NCBI RefSeq assembly: GCF_014697425.1 | Contig: NZ_JACJRU010000020.1 | Location: 55,251 to 119,250 of the forward strand | Source of the DNA: Nostoc sp. FACHB-110 | Lineage (GTDB): Bacteria; Cyanobacteriota; Cyanobacteriia; Cyanobacteriales; Nostocaceae | DNA length: 64,000 nt | Direction: 5' to 3' | Notes under the pieces: model-generated | Database searches by the model: none | Seen by the model: the letters and a program-made list of their open reading frames with translations, nothing else | Told to the model about the DNA's origin: nothing | Part shown: piece after piece, positions 1 through 9,100 of the stretch | How positions within the stretch are numbered: the first letter of the stretch is position 1 | Layout: each line of letters opens with the position of its first letter | Translations under genes and position numbers: made by a program

Positions 1-2
1 AA

Positions 3-188
3 CACCGTAGCCAGGAGCAAAACCGGGAAGAAGCTTTGCAACGACTCAAACAACTCATACTAAGCGCAGTTGTATTGCCCGAAATACGCAAACCCACCAA
101 ACCAACTCGCAGTTCTCAAAAAAAACGTCTTGACAGTAAAACTAAGCGTAGTCAAATTAAGTCAATGAGAAGGCAGATAATTGATTAA
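3..188 (+). CDS. arfB: ArfB/YaeJ-like peptide chain release factor homologue, C-terminal end only
   Basis: The reading frame is open from the window edge and ends with TAA at 186-188. The visible 61 residues contain HRSQEQNREEAL, then a Lys/Arg-rich tail with KPTKPTRSSQKKRL and ending in QIKSMRRQIID. This basic tail is the hallmark of ArfB (YaeJ/ICT1-type) ribosome-rescue proteins, where it threads into the empty mRNA channel of stalled ribosomes so that the GGQ domain can hydrolyse peptidyl-tRNA. The GGQ domain lies upstream of the window and cannot be checked. This is normally a chromosomal housekeeping gene, so its presence beside an integrase may mark an element boundary. Family call is confident; completeness is unknown. 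Confidence 0.8.
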   Translation, partial: HRSQEQNREEALQRLKQLILSAVVLPEIRKPTKPTRSSQKKRLDSKTKRSQIKSMRRQIID

Positions 189-497
189 AATCTAATGCTG
201 CCAAAGAAAAGTGCTGAGGGCGATCGCTCCTTTTTCCTCTAAGAAATTGCAGATGCCCAGCAGTGAAGTAATTGCACCACTGGACATCTTGATTTAACTC
301 ATCCTACTTCTGCTGATTTGGGGAAGTTGACAAGCCCTTTTCAAACTAGTACTCAATGCCCAGCCCTGTTAAGTAGAAGCTCACCCGGTTGCAGCCAGAT
401 AGTAAGGCAGTGCCGATATGAGTGATCGCACTATCAATTTTTGTGCTTCGATAGGATGTCCTTTAAAGGTTAATGTTCTGAGTGTCATATTCAAAGC
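189..497. other. Intergenic stretch between arfB and the integrase
   Basis: It holds a HIP1-type GGGCGATCGC at about 218-227 and the possible 35-aa frame at 381-488. No terminator hairpin or other gene is evident. Confidence 0.4.
381..488 (-). CDS. Possible 35-aa protein downstream of the integrase
   Basis: An ATG at 488-486 lies 10 bases after the integrase stop on the same strand and opens a 35-codon frame ending TGA at 381. The peptide begins MTLRTLTFKGHPIEAQ and looks like the start of a longer globular protein rather than a complete small one. A few in-frame residues follow the stop before another stop, so it may be a truncated remnant. No Shine-Dalgarno sequence is obvious. Not recognised. 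Confidence 0.25.
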   Translation of the reverse strand: MTLRTLTFKGHPIEAQKLIVRSLISALPYYLAATG

Positions 498-1547
498 TTA
501 ATCACCAATCAAATCTGCCAATAAATTTGTCATCTCTTCTTGACCTTTTTTGCGATTGTCGTCGTACACGATTAATACATCCAGCTTGGCATGACGACTG
601 GCTTTTTGCGTCTTTCTCACGTCCCCTTGAGTTACTTCCAAAAGTGTTGTAACGCTGCTATGGCGGATGCGGTGTGGTGACATGAGTTTTTTCACGTCAG
701 CTTCATCAAAATAATTGACAACGATTTTGCGGATGCCGTCTCCAGTGAGGCGATGCCCCCGACTACGATTGTCAAGGGAGATAAATAGAGGTGAGGAGAC
801 GGTAATATAACCCCGGACTTGCAACCAATCACAGATAGCATTGATTGTTGCTGCGGACAGTTTCACCCATTCATCGTTCGTGCCTTGTCCTTTCCCCAAA
901 ATCCGCAATCTGCCAGAGTGTGGGTCGAAGTCTTTAATATTTAATTGACTCACTTCATTACGCCGGAGTAAATTTTCCCACAACAGCCGCAACAGTGCGT
1001 AATCTCTTTTTCCTTGAACTGTTGAGCGGTCAATAAGCTGGATAACAGCACTCATTGTTTGGGCATCTACCCCGGTGGTATCGCGGTAGGCTTTTACCTT
1101 CTCCAACTCTACATCTTCAAGCGAATAGCTACATACACCTAGCTTACGGGCAAACTTCACCAAAGATTTAATGCTGCTCAAGCGACGGTTAACCGTTGCT
1201 TCCTTTAAACCAGCAGCAAATAGCTTTGCTCTATATTTCAATACTACCGCCACCGCCCGCTTCTCGTTCAGGTGCAAAAACTCCAAAACGCTATCGACAT
1301 TTGGCTCAATGCCTGTCATCGCCACGAAAAATTTCCGCAAATCTTTTTGGTATTCGCGCCGCGTGCTGGCGGCGCGGATATTGGCGAGCATCAAGGCAAT
1401 GACATCCTGCTCGTCAGGAGTTGACGCAAAATAACGCTCAATTGGGGCTTCAAACGATTTTTTTAATACCTCCACCGCGTCATTAAATCCAGCATCATCG
1501 CTTGCTGTATTGAATGCACGCTTATGGGGATAGGAAGTATCATCCAT
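498..1547 (-). CDS. Tyrosine recombinase / phage-type integrase
   Basis: A XerC/D-like site-specific recombinase that cuts and rejoins DNA through a tyrosine nucleophile. The N-terminal half (about residues 20-150) is the SAM-like core-binding domain. The catalytic half shows the first Arg in LLRLLWENLLRRNEVSQL, the HxxR box in SPHRIRHSS, a second His in SRHAKL and the nucleophile Tyr in IVYDDNR, so all key residues appear intact. The frame extends back to a TTG at 1628, but the ATG at 1547 gives a normal 349-aa protein and is preferred; an intermediate TTG with an upstream GGGGGAG is an alternative. A diverged, broken relative lies at 24293-24810. It probably acts on element integration or dimer resolution; its att site is not identifiable here. 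Confidence 0.85.
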   Translation of the reverse strand: MDDTSYPHKRAFNTASDDAGFNDAVEVLKKSFEAPIERYFASTPDEQDVIALMLANIRAASTRREYQKDLRKFFVAMTGIEPNVDSVLEFLHLNEKRAVAVVLKYRAKLFAAGLKEATVNRRLSSIKSLVKFARKLGVCSYSLEDVELEKVKAYRDTTGVDAQTMSAVIQLIDRSTVQGKRDYALLRLLWENLLRRNEVSQLNIKDFDPHSGRLRILGKGQGTNDEWVKLSAATINAICDWLQVRGYITVSSPLFISLDNRSRGHRLTGDGIRKIVVNYFDEADVKKLMSPHRIRHSSVTTLLEVTQGDVRKTQKASRHAKLDVLIVYDDNRKKGQEEMTNLLADLIGD

Positions 1548-1611
1548 AGCATTGAGAGCGAAAAAGGTAATTTTCGATATCAAACCTATTCTCCCCCTTT
1601 TTGTCCTCCTC

Positions 1612-1626
1612 GTCCCACTTTGGGAC
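1612..1626. promoter_or_regulatory. Small palindrome upstream of the integrase gene
   Basis: GTCCCA-CTT-TGGGAC is a perfect 6-bp inverted repeat with a 3-bp centre, 65 bases upstream of the ATG at 1547. It could be an operator for the integrase gene. No other copy was noticed. Confidence 0.25.
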
Positions 1627-1717
1627 AATAAAATTTCTGTTATGCTTTCAACTTAATTATGTATTTAAATATACTACAAAAGTTTTTGCTCCTTTGATGA
1701 AGTGACCAGGAGTTGGG

Positions 1718-1864
1718 CCAATACTTTCGGTTAAGAGTTCTTTTCGTTAAGGCAGCAGAGGCGCATCGGAGCGGAGGGGATGGGGAGAAGTTTGTGCAAC
1801 CTCCTTATCTCCCCTGCACCCTTGCTTGCCCTCACGACTAAATTCTTTATCCGAACGGTATTGG
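1718..1864. repeat. MITE-like repeat, family 1, copy 1
   Basis: The element begins CCAATACTTTCGGTTAA and ends TTATCCGAACGGTATTGG, which are imperfect terminal inverted repeats. The interior is a purine-rich GGAGCGGAGGGGATGGGGAG tract facing a pyrimidine-rich CTCCCCTGCACCC tract, so the whole unit can fold back. A second copy with the same ends lies at 5290-5448. It carries no coding capacity. It fills most of the intergenic space between the integrase and the next gene. Confidence 0.7.
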
Positions 1865-2022
1865 GATTTGGGCCAGGCTAAGTACCGCGATTGCTTCTAA
1901 CGCCCCCAACGCCTGCGATCGCACAGAATACCCATTTTCAGTATTCTTGTGGGAAATTATCAACTTAGGAGTAATGTTTTAGATGAAGCTGGCAAAAAGT
2001 CGTAATTATTTATTTAAATAAA

Positions 2023-2514
2023 ATGAGCATCAAACTATTAGAAAGTGTTGATTCTCCAGAAATTCAAGAATTTAAAGCGGAAATCCTATCAAAACGTAGT
2101 AGAGGCAATATTTTGTTTGAAATAAAACAAATAATCTCTGATATGACCCTTGAAGAATTTGAGGGTTTAACAGAACTTCTGGATTTATTTGTTAGTCAAA
2201 TTGGGTATGTAGGGCTTGGCACTCACTGGAAAGAAATTCATCAAGCAGCAGCCCAAAAAATTTCAGCATTTGTCTTGACCAAAGATTTAGCTTATTCTTC
2301 AAAAATTATGACAATAGAAGAGGCAGAAGAAATTACTACTAAGATGTTCAACTTTTTTCAAAATTCATGTAAATTTTTTACTAACGCAGTATTTGTCAAT
2401 AACTACTCTGCGCTTAGTGCTTGGGATTCCCTGACGGACGCAACATTTGACACAGGAATAATTATTGTAAGTGCTAGACTGATTGGAATATTGTGGGTTA
2501 AAGATGAAGACTAA
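2023..2514 (+). CDS. Hypothetical protein, 163 aa
   Basis: Not recognised. The product is mostly helical and acidic (pI looks low), without signal peptide or clear membrane segment, although residues about 140-157 (GIIIVSARLIGILWV) are hydrophobic. It starts at ATG 2023 in an AT-rich stretch; no strong Shine-Dalgarno is visible. The gene stands alone, with about 260 bp of AT-rich sequence before the next gene. Codon usage is AT-rich like its neighbours and the frame is long for this base composition, which supports it being real. Confidence 0.55.
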   Translation: MSIKLLESVDSPEIQEFKAEILSKRSRGNILFEIKQIISDMTLEEFEGLTELLDLFVSQIGYVGLGTHWKEIHQAAAQKISAFVLTKDLAYSSKIMTIEEAEEITTKMFNFFQNSCKFFTNAVFVNNYSALSAWDSLTDATFDTGIIIVSARLIGILWVKDED

Positions 2515-2776
2515 TAGCTGAATTATAATATAAATTAAAATTCAAGATTTTAACTTATATTTAATCAAAATTTAAGAGAGCAATGGCATATTGAATAAAT
2601 ACTTTAATAAACGCTATGCGGTTTTTGAAAGTATTAAATAGTTTAAATTATGCTGAATTTATACTATTGTGAATTGAATATTCACTGTTGATTTTTTTGT
2701 TTTAAATAAAGTAGTTTATCTACTATTGGAATTCATAAGCAACTAGTAATTAACTAAAGTAACCAACCTGTTAAGT

Positions 2777-4051
2777 ATGTCTAAGTTAGCTTTTCCTTTA
2801 AAGATATCAACAGGAGCAGTTATACTGCTCACCTTTTGTGTAACTAGTGCAGATAGTGCCACAATTTCTGAAGGATTTGAGAGCGGTACGAAAACAAGTT
2901 ATGCAGCTGCTGATGTTAATCTGGGTACGGGCTTATGGAATTTGAATGATGCTCTGATTGGCGATCTCAGCACTGACAGAAAAAATGGTGCAAAGTCTGC
3001 TCGTATTCGTAATAGTGGTAAAGTAACGATGCGATTTGACCGCACTACAGGTGCAGGCTCTATTACTATCAAACACGCTAAATTTGGTACTGACGCTAAT
3101 ACTACTTGGGGTGTTTGGTGTTCAACTAATAGTGGCTCTTCATGGACACAAATCGGTTCCACAATCAATACCACTTCCACAACATTACAAACAGCGACTT
3201 TTACACCTAACATCTCTGGTAGTGTTCGCTGTGAAGTTCGTAAGACTGATGGGACGGCAAACAGAACTAATATTGATGACATCGTAATTACTGATTATGG
3301 TTCTTCCGGTTCCACTCCTTCTTTACCAGCTGGTTCTGTCCCTTTCTTTGATGAAATCAATAACCCTGTATCTGGTTTAGCCTATGGTAGCCCAGCTGAT
3401 GTCACACCGAGCGCCCCACCTCTCAACAGCTTTGACACAGCAGTGGTTAATCTTTGCGGCGCTCCAGGTACTGTTGTGAGCCCCACTGCCTTCCAAACTA
3501 TGATGGCTAATAATCCTACTGTGTTGTCTAATATCAAGGCTTATGTGGGAGGATATATCAAAGTAGGTCGTACTTCTGATACGGATTTCTTGAACGATCT
3601 AACCGATCTCTGGTTCAATGTCGCAGGTTTTGACCATGTATTCTGTGGAGAACCAGTTCAAGGCGGCTCGATTGGTGGGCTGCATTTTGTTGGTCGTTAT
3701 GTAGAGTTGCAAAACAAAGGTCTAGCTGGACGACTGAACAATAATACGTCAAGAGAAGAAGTAGTTCCTAACACAATCTACACAATAGGTGCAATCGTGA
3801 AAGTAGGTACTGGAACTGCTCAGTCTAGTATTAAAGGTTATCCTTACACCCTCAGTGCTGAAGAAATTTTGGCGATCGCTTCTTTAGGTTACAAGAACAA
3901 CCCCAACACTAGCACCACTAACCAGGTATGTCTTCTGGGTGTCACTGATGAGAATAGAACTTTTAAAGCTGTATTTGTCAGAAGAGCGGGTGGTATCCGT
4001 ACTTTCTATCCCGATGCTACTCCTGACGCTACCCCCGACTGTATCCAGTAA
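2777..4051 (+). CDS. Secreted protein with lectin-like N-terminal domain and EndoU-like nuclease domain
   Basis: Residues 1-27 form a signal peptide (hydrophobic VILLTFCVTSA, likely cleaved after SADSA). Residues about 30-170 form a beta-rich module (GFESGTKTSYAAADVNLGTG, DIVITDYG) of the kind found in front of secreted nucleases. Residues about 185-424 contain DHVFCGEP, GGLHFVGRYVELQ, the PNTIYTIGAIVK strand and a terminal RRAGGIRTFYPD, which resemble bacterial EndoU RNA endonucleases (PF14436); catalytic His and Lys candidates are present but their assignment is tentative. Cys pairs fit an exported protein. The gene stands alone with no immunity-like partner. It could be a scavenging nuclease or an exported effector. 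Confidence 0.6.
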   Translation: MSKLAFPLKISTGAVILLTFCVTSADSATISEGFESGTKTSYAAADVNLGTGLWNLNDALIGDLSTDRKNGAKSARIRNSGKVTMRFDRTTGAGSITIKHAKFGTDANTTWGVWCSTNSGSSWTQIGSTINTTSTTLQTATFTPNISGSVRCEVRKTDGTANRTNIDDIVITDYGSSGSTPSLPAGSVPFFDEINNPVSGLAYGSPADVTPSAPPLNSFDTAVVNLCGAPGTVVSPTAFQTMMANNPTVLSNIKAYVGGYIKVGRTSDTDFLNDLTDLWFNVAGFDHVFCGEPVQGGSIGGLHFVGRYVELQNKGLAGRLNNNTSREEVVPNTIYTIGAIVKVGTGTAQSSIKGYPYTLSAEEILAIASLGYKNNPNTSTTNQVCLLGVTDENRTFKAVFVRRAGGIRTFYPDATPDATPDCIQ

Positions 4052-4366
4052 TAAGACTGATGCAGTGATAGAAAATTAATGTTTTGGATGATTAGGGGTA
4101 TAAAAGTATAAGCTTCCGCATCATTTAGAAAAATGACCGATAAACTCTGTTCCCGGACATTTTATTCACCATTCTACATCTTTGTTTGACACCCTTTCTT
4201 ACAAGCCCAAGGGATACGTCAAGTCAGAAGATTATTAATTTATATTGCGATGCTTTTCGCTACTGCCTTTGTTTACCCGGATTTCTGAAAGAAAAGGTGT
4301 AATCAAAGTTACGGGCGTGATAAGGACTGCCTGCTTCTACAGATGAGAACTGCTTTGTATCTCCCA

Positions 4367-4512
4367 CTAGTAGTTCACCAACCCAATATTGTTGTGTAGA
4401 CCCAGCAAGGGAGCAGGGGAGCAGGGGGGAATGAAGGTACTCTCTCCCCTGCCCCTCTGCCCCGAAGCCCCTCTGCTGTCCACCACGCAAAGTTCTGTTG
4501 GCAGAGTACTAG
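4367..4512. repeat. MITE-like repeat, family 2, copy 1
   Basis: It begins CTAGTAGTTCACCAACCC and ends TTGGCAGAGTACTAG; the ends are imperfect inverted repeats (CTAGTA...CCAA against TTGG...TACTAG). An ACTAG direct repeat stands at both edges and could be a target duplication. The core is a purine-rich GGGAGCAGGGGAGCAGGG run followed by its pyrimidine-rich complement. A second copy with the same ends interrupts the coding sequence at 35029-35167. The surrounding 4052-4592 gap holds no other feature that I can support. Confidence 0.75.
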
Positions 4513-4592
4513 CAGTACTCTGGCTTGCTCAAGATTAGCTCGTTCTAAAGTGGTACACTTTGTCTATACCAAGGTATGTACTGCGTGTAGAA

Positions 4593-5177
4593 ATGCCAAG
4601 AACTGAACGCGAATCAATTAACTTCAAACTTCCCAAAAGATTAACTGAGGCACTTCGCAAAGCAGCAAGAGAACGGAAAACCACCGCCACAGATTTGGTT
4701 ATCCAAGGACTACACCATATTTTAGGAGACGTACCAGGTACAGAAGAAAGTGTAGAAATTCGCTTGTATCAACTGGAAGAGGAGTTTTTTCGTTTCCAGG
4801 AAAGTGTGAGTGAAAGTAGCAACGACCAGCAAGAAAAAAGATTAACTAATCTCGAAGGTAAACTCGAAGAACTAACTCACAAACTTTCACGATTTGAAGG
4901 GGCATTGATCCAGATGCAAAATAGTATCAATACATCAAGGTCACGTAACAAATCAAGCGGCTACTCTTATTATCAGCAGACGAGTGCGCCAGTCAAGCTT
5001 AATCCCCACAATGCAGAAGAATTAGCAAAGCGTTTTGGCACTACTGCATCTACCATCGAAGAAAAACGTGCAACATTAAACCAGAAAGATTTTGAACAGT
5101 GGACACAAGATCGCGACTTTATTCATCGTTGTTGGCGTTTTAATGAAAAAGACAGGCTGTATTACCCAGTTGAGTAA
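4593..5177 (+). CDS. Ribbon-helix-helix DNA-binding protein with coiled coil, possible plasmid partition or copy-control factor
   Basis: The frame extends to a TTG at 4560, but the ATG at 4593 (MPRTERESINFKLPKRL) matches the usual start of RHH proteins and gives 194 aa. Residues 5-45 form the beta strand plus two helices of a MetJ/Arc/CopG-like fold. Residues 55-115 are a Glu/Leu-rich coiled coil (RLTNLEGKLEELTHKLS). The C-terminal 55 residues (EELAKRFGTTASTIEEKR) look like a second, HTH-like DNA-binding module. Just before the start lies the palindrome ATACC-AA-GGTAT, which may be its own operator. About 390 bp downstream lies an array of GTATAGAA iterons, a plausible target. Confidence 0.6.
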   Translation: MPRTERESINFKLPKRLTEALRKAARERKTTATDLVIQGLHHILGDVPGTEESVEIRLYQLEEEFFRFQESVSESSNDQQEKRLTNLEGKLEELTHKLSRFEGALIQMQNSINTSRSRNKSSGYSYYQQTSAPVKLNPHNAEELAKRFGTTASTIEEKRATLNQKDFEQWTQDRDFIHRCWRFNEKDRLYYPVE

Positions 5178-5289
5178 AGTAAGTGATCACTCTCCCTCAA
5201 TTACTACTCAAATACTACGTTTGTAATGCAAAACATTTCCCCACTTAGCCTATTTGCTGGTGAGGTTTGGTGCGGCGGTAGGGGGCGAT

Positions 5290-5448
5290 CCAATACGGTT
5301 CGGTTAACAAATTTATCTGTTGAGGTGAGCAGGGGAGCGGAGGAGCAGAGGGGCAGGGGAGAGAGTACCTTCGTTCCCCCTTGCACCCCTGCACCCCTGC
5401 ACCAAGAGCTTGCCTACACGAGTAAGTTTCTTATCCGAACCGTATTGG
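5290..5448. repeat. MITE-like repeat, family 1, copy 2
   Basis: It begins CCAATACGGTTCGGTTAA and ends TTATCCGAACCGTATTGG, a near-perfect terminal inverted repeat. The core again consists of purine-rich GGGAGCGGAGGAGCAGAGGG and pyrimidine-rich CCCTTGCACCCCTGCACCCC tracts. Apparent frames on both strands here come from the repeat composition and are not genes. Confidence 0.75.
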
Positions 5449-5567
5449 GGGGCGATCACCTTCTCATCAATTAGTATCCATTGGTTCTTCCCTGCCAATG
5501 CCAAGCGATCGCAGTTTATCTTGTACCGACTGAGCATTCACACCACAGTAATAAAACTGTTTTTGCG

Positions 5568-5653
5568 TTCTATACGCTTGTATAGAACGAGTATAGAAAC
5601 TATATTTTCTAGTAAACTCTGAGTATAGAAGAAAGTATAGAAGCAGTATAGAA
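5568..5653. repeat. GTATAGAA iteron array
   Basis: Five direct copies of GTATAGAA start at 5580, 5591, 5623, 5635 and 5646, and an inverted copy (TTCTATAC) lies at 5568-5575. The first two starts are 11 bp apart, the next 32 bp (about three turns), then 12 and 11 bp, so the units lie on one face of the helix. Such phased octamers are typical of binding arrays for RHH or Rep proteins. The nearest candidate binder is the RHH protein at 4593-5177. Confidence 0.65.
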
Positions 5654-6157
5654 AGTCAACAGTTCGCTCATCTAGAGTAGAAATTAAGGTTGTACGTTTA
5701 GAATAAAGTTCTAAATATAAAATAAGGGTCTCTTACTTCTTGTGCCAAATCTGCTCACCCAGAGTGTTTTAGTAAGTACGACCTCGCAGCAGGATTGCCC
5801 ACCATTGGCTACCTCAAAAAATACAAATCAGACAGTTATCATCTATATAAGTATACGTAGAATATTAATCGTTGCTCTAAAACTTATATACATTAGTTAG
5901 TTTTAGCCCAAGTATGGTGTTATTACCTATGTAATTCTGCACTAGAGCGGTTATTATGTAGCGAATAATGCGTCCGCATTAGTTTTTAAAATTTTTATCT
6001 AATCAGTTCTGCGGAAAAGTAAGTAGATTCATTCAATCTATGCTGACTCAATTTTATTGTGGGCGATCGCAACTTTAACACCTGCGATGCCTGCGGCGGG
6101 CTGCGCCTACGCAGTTTTGCCGTGCAGTTTTTAGGACTAGCGAAGAAAACGAATGTA
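5654..6157. other. Leader region of the defence operon
   Basis: No gene is supported. The region is AT-rich and contains the perfect palindrome TAATGCG-TC-CGCATTA at 5966-5981, a candidate operator. A GC-rich interspersed repeat typical of Nostoc-type genomes (GCGATGCCTGCGGCGGGCTG, continuing to about 6114) starts near 6083, just after a HIP1 site. The frame of the next gene stays open back to 6059, but this part encodes the repeat and is unlikely to be translated. Confidence 0.45.
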
Positions 6158-9100
6158 ATGAAAACCTTATTTGAAATTTGTAGCCCTCGCCCTGACATAT
6201 TAAAAGGTAATATTCGAGAGTCGGATTTTGCAGCAGATTTAGCTCAGGTCATTAATGGTACAGCACCACCAGAGTATGCTTTACCAAATAAATTCTTTGC
6301 CAATACTCATCCCACCCAAGGGTTAAAAGCATTATTAAAAACTGTTTGTCAAAGGCTGCAAGGTGTGGGCGGTTCTGCCGTGTTGCGTTTGGATACTCAA
6401 TATGGTGGTGGTAAGACTCATAGTTTAATTGCGCTGACCCATGCTGCACACGGAATGCAAAACGTAGAGAATGTTCAGGAATTTATTGAGCCTGAACTCG
6501 TCCCCAAGACCAGGGTGAGATTGGCTGCTTTTGATGGAGAAAATGCAGATCCGGTAAACGGTAGACCTCTCGGTGATGGTTTAAGAGCTTATACCCCTTG
6601 GGGAGAACTGGCTTATGGATTAGCTGGGGTGGCTGGATACGAGAAAGTACGTAAAAGTGATATCGAAAAAGTTGCTCCAGGGGCAGCTACAATTCAAGAG
6701 CTATTTGGTAATGAACCAGTATTAATCTTATTAGACGAATTATCTATATATTTACGTAAAATTAAAGGTAGAAAAGAACAAGACCAACTTACGCCTTTTC
6801 TAACTGCTTTATTTAAAGCTGTGAGTTCTTCAGCAAATGCTTGTGTAGTTTTTACTTTAGCAGTTGGTAAAGAAGGAAAAGCTACAGATGCTTATTCTCA
6901 AGAGAATGAGTTCGTAGCAGAAAAACTTGATGAAGCTACTAAAGTTGCAGGGCGAGTAGCTACACTTTTAAACCCAACGACAGAACAAGAAACTGTACAG
7001 GTTTTGCGTCGCCGATTATTTTCGTACATTGATGAAAATGCAGCCCAGGAAGTAATTCGTAATTACGAACAATTATGGATCACCCATCGCGGTGATTTAC
7101 CAACTGAACGGGTGAACGCAGATAGAGTGGCTGATTTTCGGAATGGTTTTCCTTTCCATCCCGCGTTGATGGATTTACTTACAGATAAGCTCTCAACCCT
7201 AAGTACTTTTCAGCGTGTTAGAGGAATGTTGAGGTTACTGACACGAACCATTGCTTATCTTTGGCAAGAGCAACCAGCAAACACCTACGCTATTCATTTA
7301 CATCACGTTAATCCAGGGTATATTCCTATTCGAGATGAGATTACTACTCGTCTCGAATTAGGGCGGTTTGACCCTGTGATTCAAAATGATGTAGCAGCAA
7401 CCGAGAAAGAGACTTCCCTGGCACAACAGTTAGATGCTAAATGGTATGCGGGTTTAGCTCCCTATGCTTCTTTTGTTGCTCGAAACATTCTATGGAATAG
7501 CTTTGCGTTTAATGACAATTTACAAGGTATAGACGAAGTAAATCTGCGTTACGCTATCCTCGCCTCTGGTTTGGATATCAGTTTTATTAATGATGCGCGT
7601 CAAAGGTTTATTGTGGAATCTGCTTATCTTGATGACCGTCCGGCTGCACCCCTACGATTTTTAACAGAAGTCAACCTTGGTGTACTCATTCGCCGCCAGA
7701 CAAAGCAGGTGGATCTAAACGAAGCCAGAAATCTGTTGCAAGACCGTATTCGGACTATTTTTGCTGCTGGGAAAACCTTTAATTTAATCCCCTTTGCAGG
7801 TGGAGCCTACGATGTGTCTGATGATGCGGGGGATGGCAAACCTAACTTAGTACTGATTAGCTATGATGCGGAGACAGTACGTAATGAAGCGGTAACAGTG
7901 CCACCATTAGTTGAAAACATATACCGCTATCAGGGAAATCAAGGAAGGTTTCGCCAATTACTGAACAATTTGGTGTTTTTAGTTGCGGATGATGCCACTC
8001 GTGATGAGATGAAGAACAAAATGCTTTATCGCTTGGCATTAGACGCGATGCGATCGCCTGACCGTTTAGCACAATTACCAGAACACCAGCAAGAAAAGGT
8101 TAACGAACTTTACAAGAAGTCCGAACAAGAATTAGCCATTATTATTCAACAGTGCTATCGTCATCTTTTTTATCCGTCTCGCAATCGCCTGGATGGAGCA
8201 AGCGTTGATTTAGCTCATACAGCTTTTGATTTACCTTCGGCTTCCGAACGTCCGGGGAATGGACAGCAGGAAATTATTAAAGCCTTGCTAGATAACCAAA
8301 AATTACTCCAGCCTAATAGTGAGCCTCCTGCACCAAATTATGTCAGAGATCAGACCCCATTAAAAAAGGGACAAATCAGCACGGCTGAACTGAGAGCAGA
8401 GTTTCGCAAAGACCCCCGTTTCCCCATCATGCTGAGTGATGACACATTCATTAAAATGGTGCGGTTGGGAATTACACAGGGTATTTATGTTTATCAAAGT
8501 GGGGATTTACTGTTAGGACAGGGCGACCCCTACGCCGAAATAAAAATTGATGAGCAGTCGATTATTTTCACCACTACCTATGCTAAAGAGCGTGGTATTT
8601 GGCCTCGTCCTGCACCTGCTGTCACAAAACCGAATGAAAACATAGAGGTTGATACAGATAATCCTGCTGATAGAGAGAGTGATCCTAGCACTTCTAAAGT
8701 AAGTGAAAAAACTGGTAGTTACAGCGTTGATACTATCAAGACTCCCGAACAAATTCCTGAAAAATCAACTCCAACCACTAAAATTTTTAAAGCAGAAGCA
8801 CCATTACGGGAAGCTTTAAGCAAAATTTGGGAAGATGCAAAGAAGGCACAAATTAAGAAAATTAGCCGACTCAGTTTAAGGGTTTTTGATGTTAGTGATG
8901 GATTTAAGTTGCTTGGTGTTATTAATACTGTTTCAGGTGCAGACAAACAAGTAAAACTATCTGCTGAATATGAAACCACCAATAGCAGTAGTTTTAGTAT
9001 CGAATTTGAAGGGCAGGTAAGTGATGCTCAACCAATTAAGGATTTCTTACAACCTCAATTAAGAGCAGCTTCTGAAACTCATTTAGAAATAACTTTTACC

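Noticed and set aside
4260..4490. 76-aa minus-strand frame
   Set aside because: Lies largely in the family 2 repeat; composition follows the purine-rich core.
5204..5622. Several 60-82-aa frames on both strands
   Set aside because: All fall in the family 1 repeat and the iteron region; no Shine-Dalgarno or protein-like pattern.
6059..6157. N-terminal extension of the DUF499 ATPase from GTG 6059
   Set aside because: It is encoded by a GC-rich interspersed repeat and a HIP1 site; the family start MKTLFEICSPRPD is at 6158.
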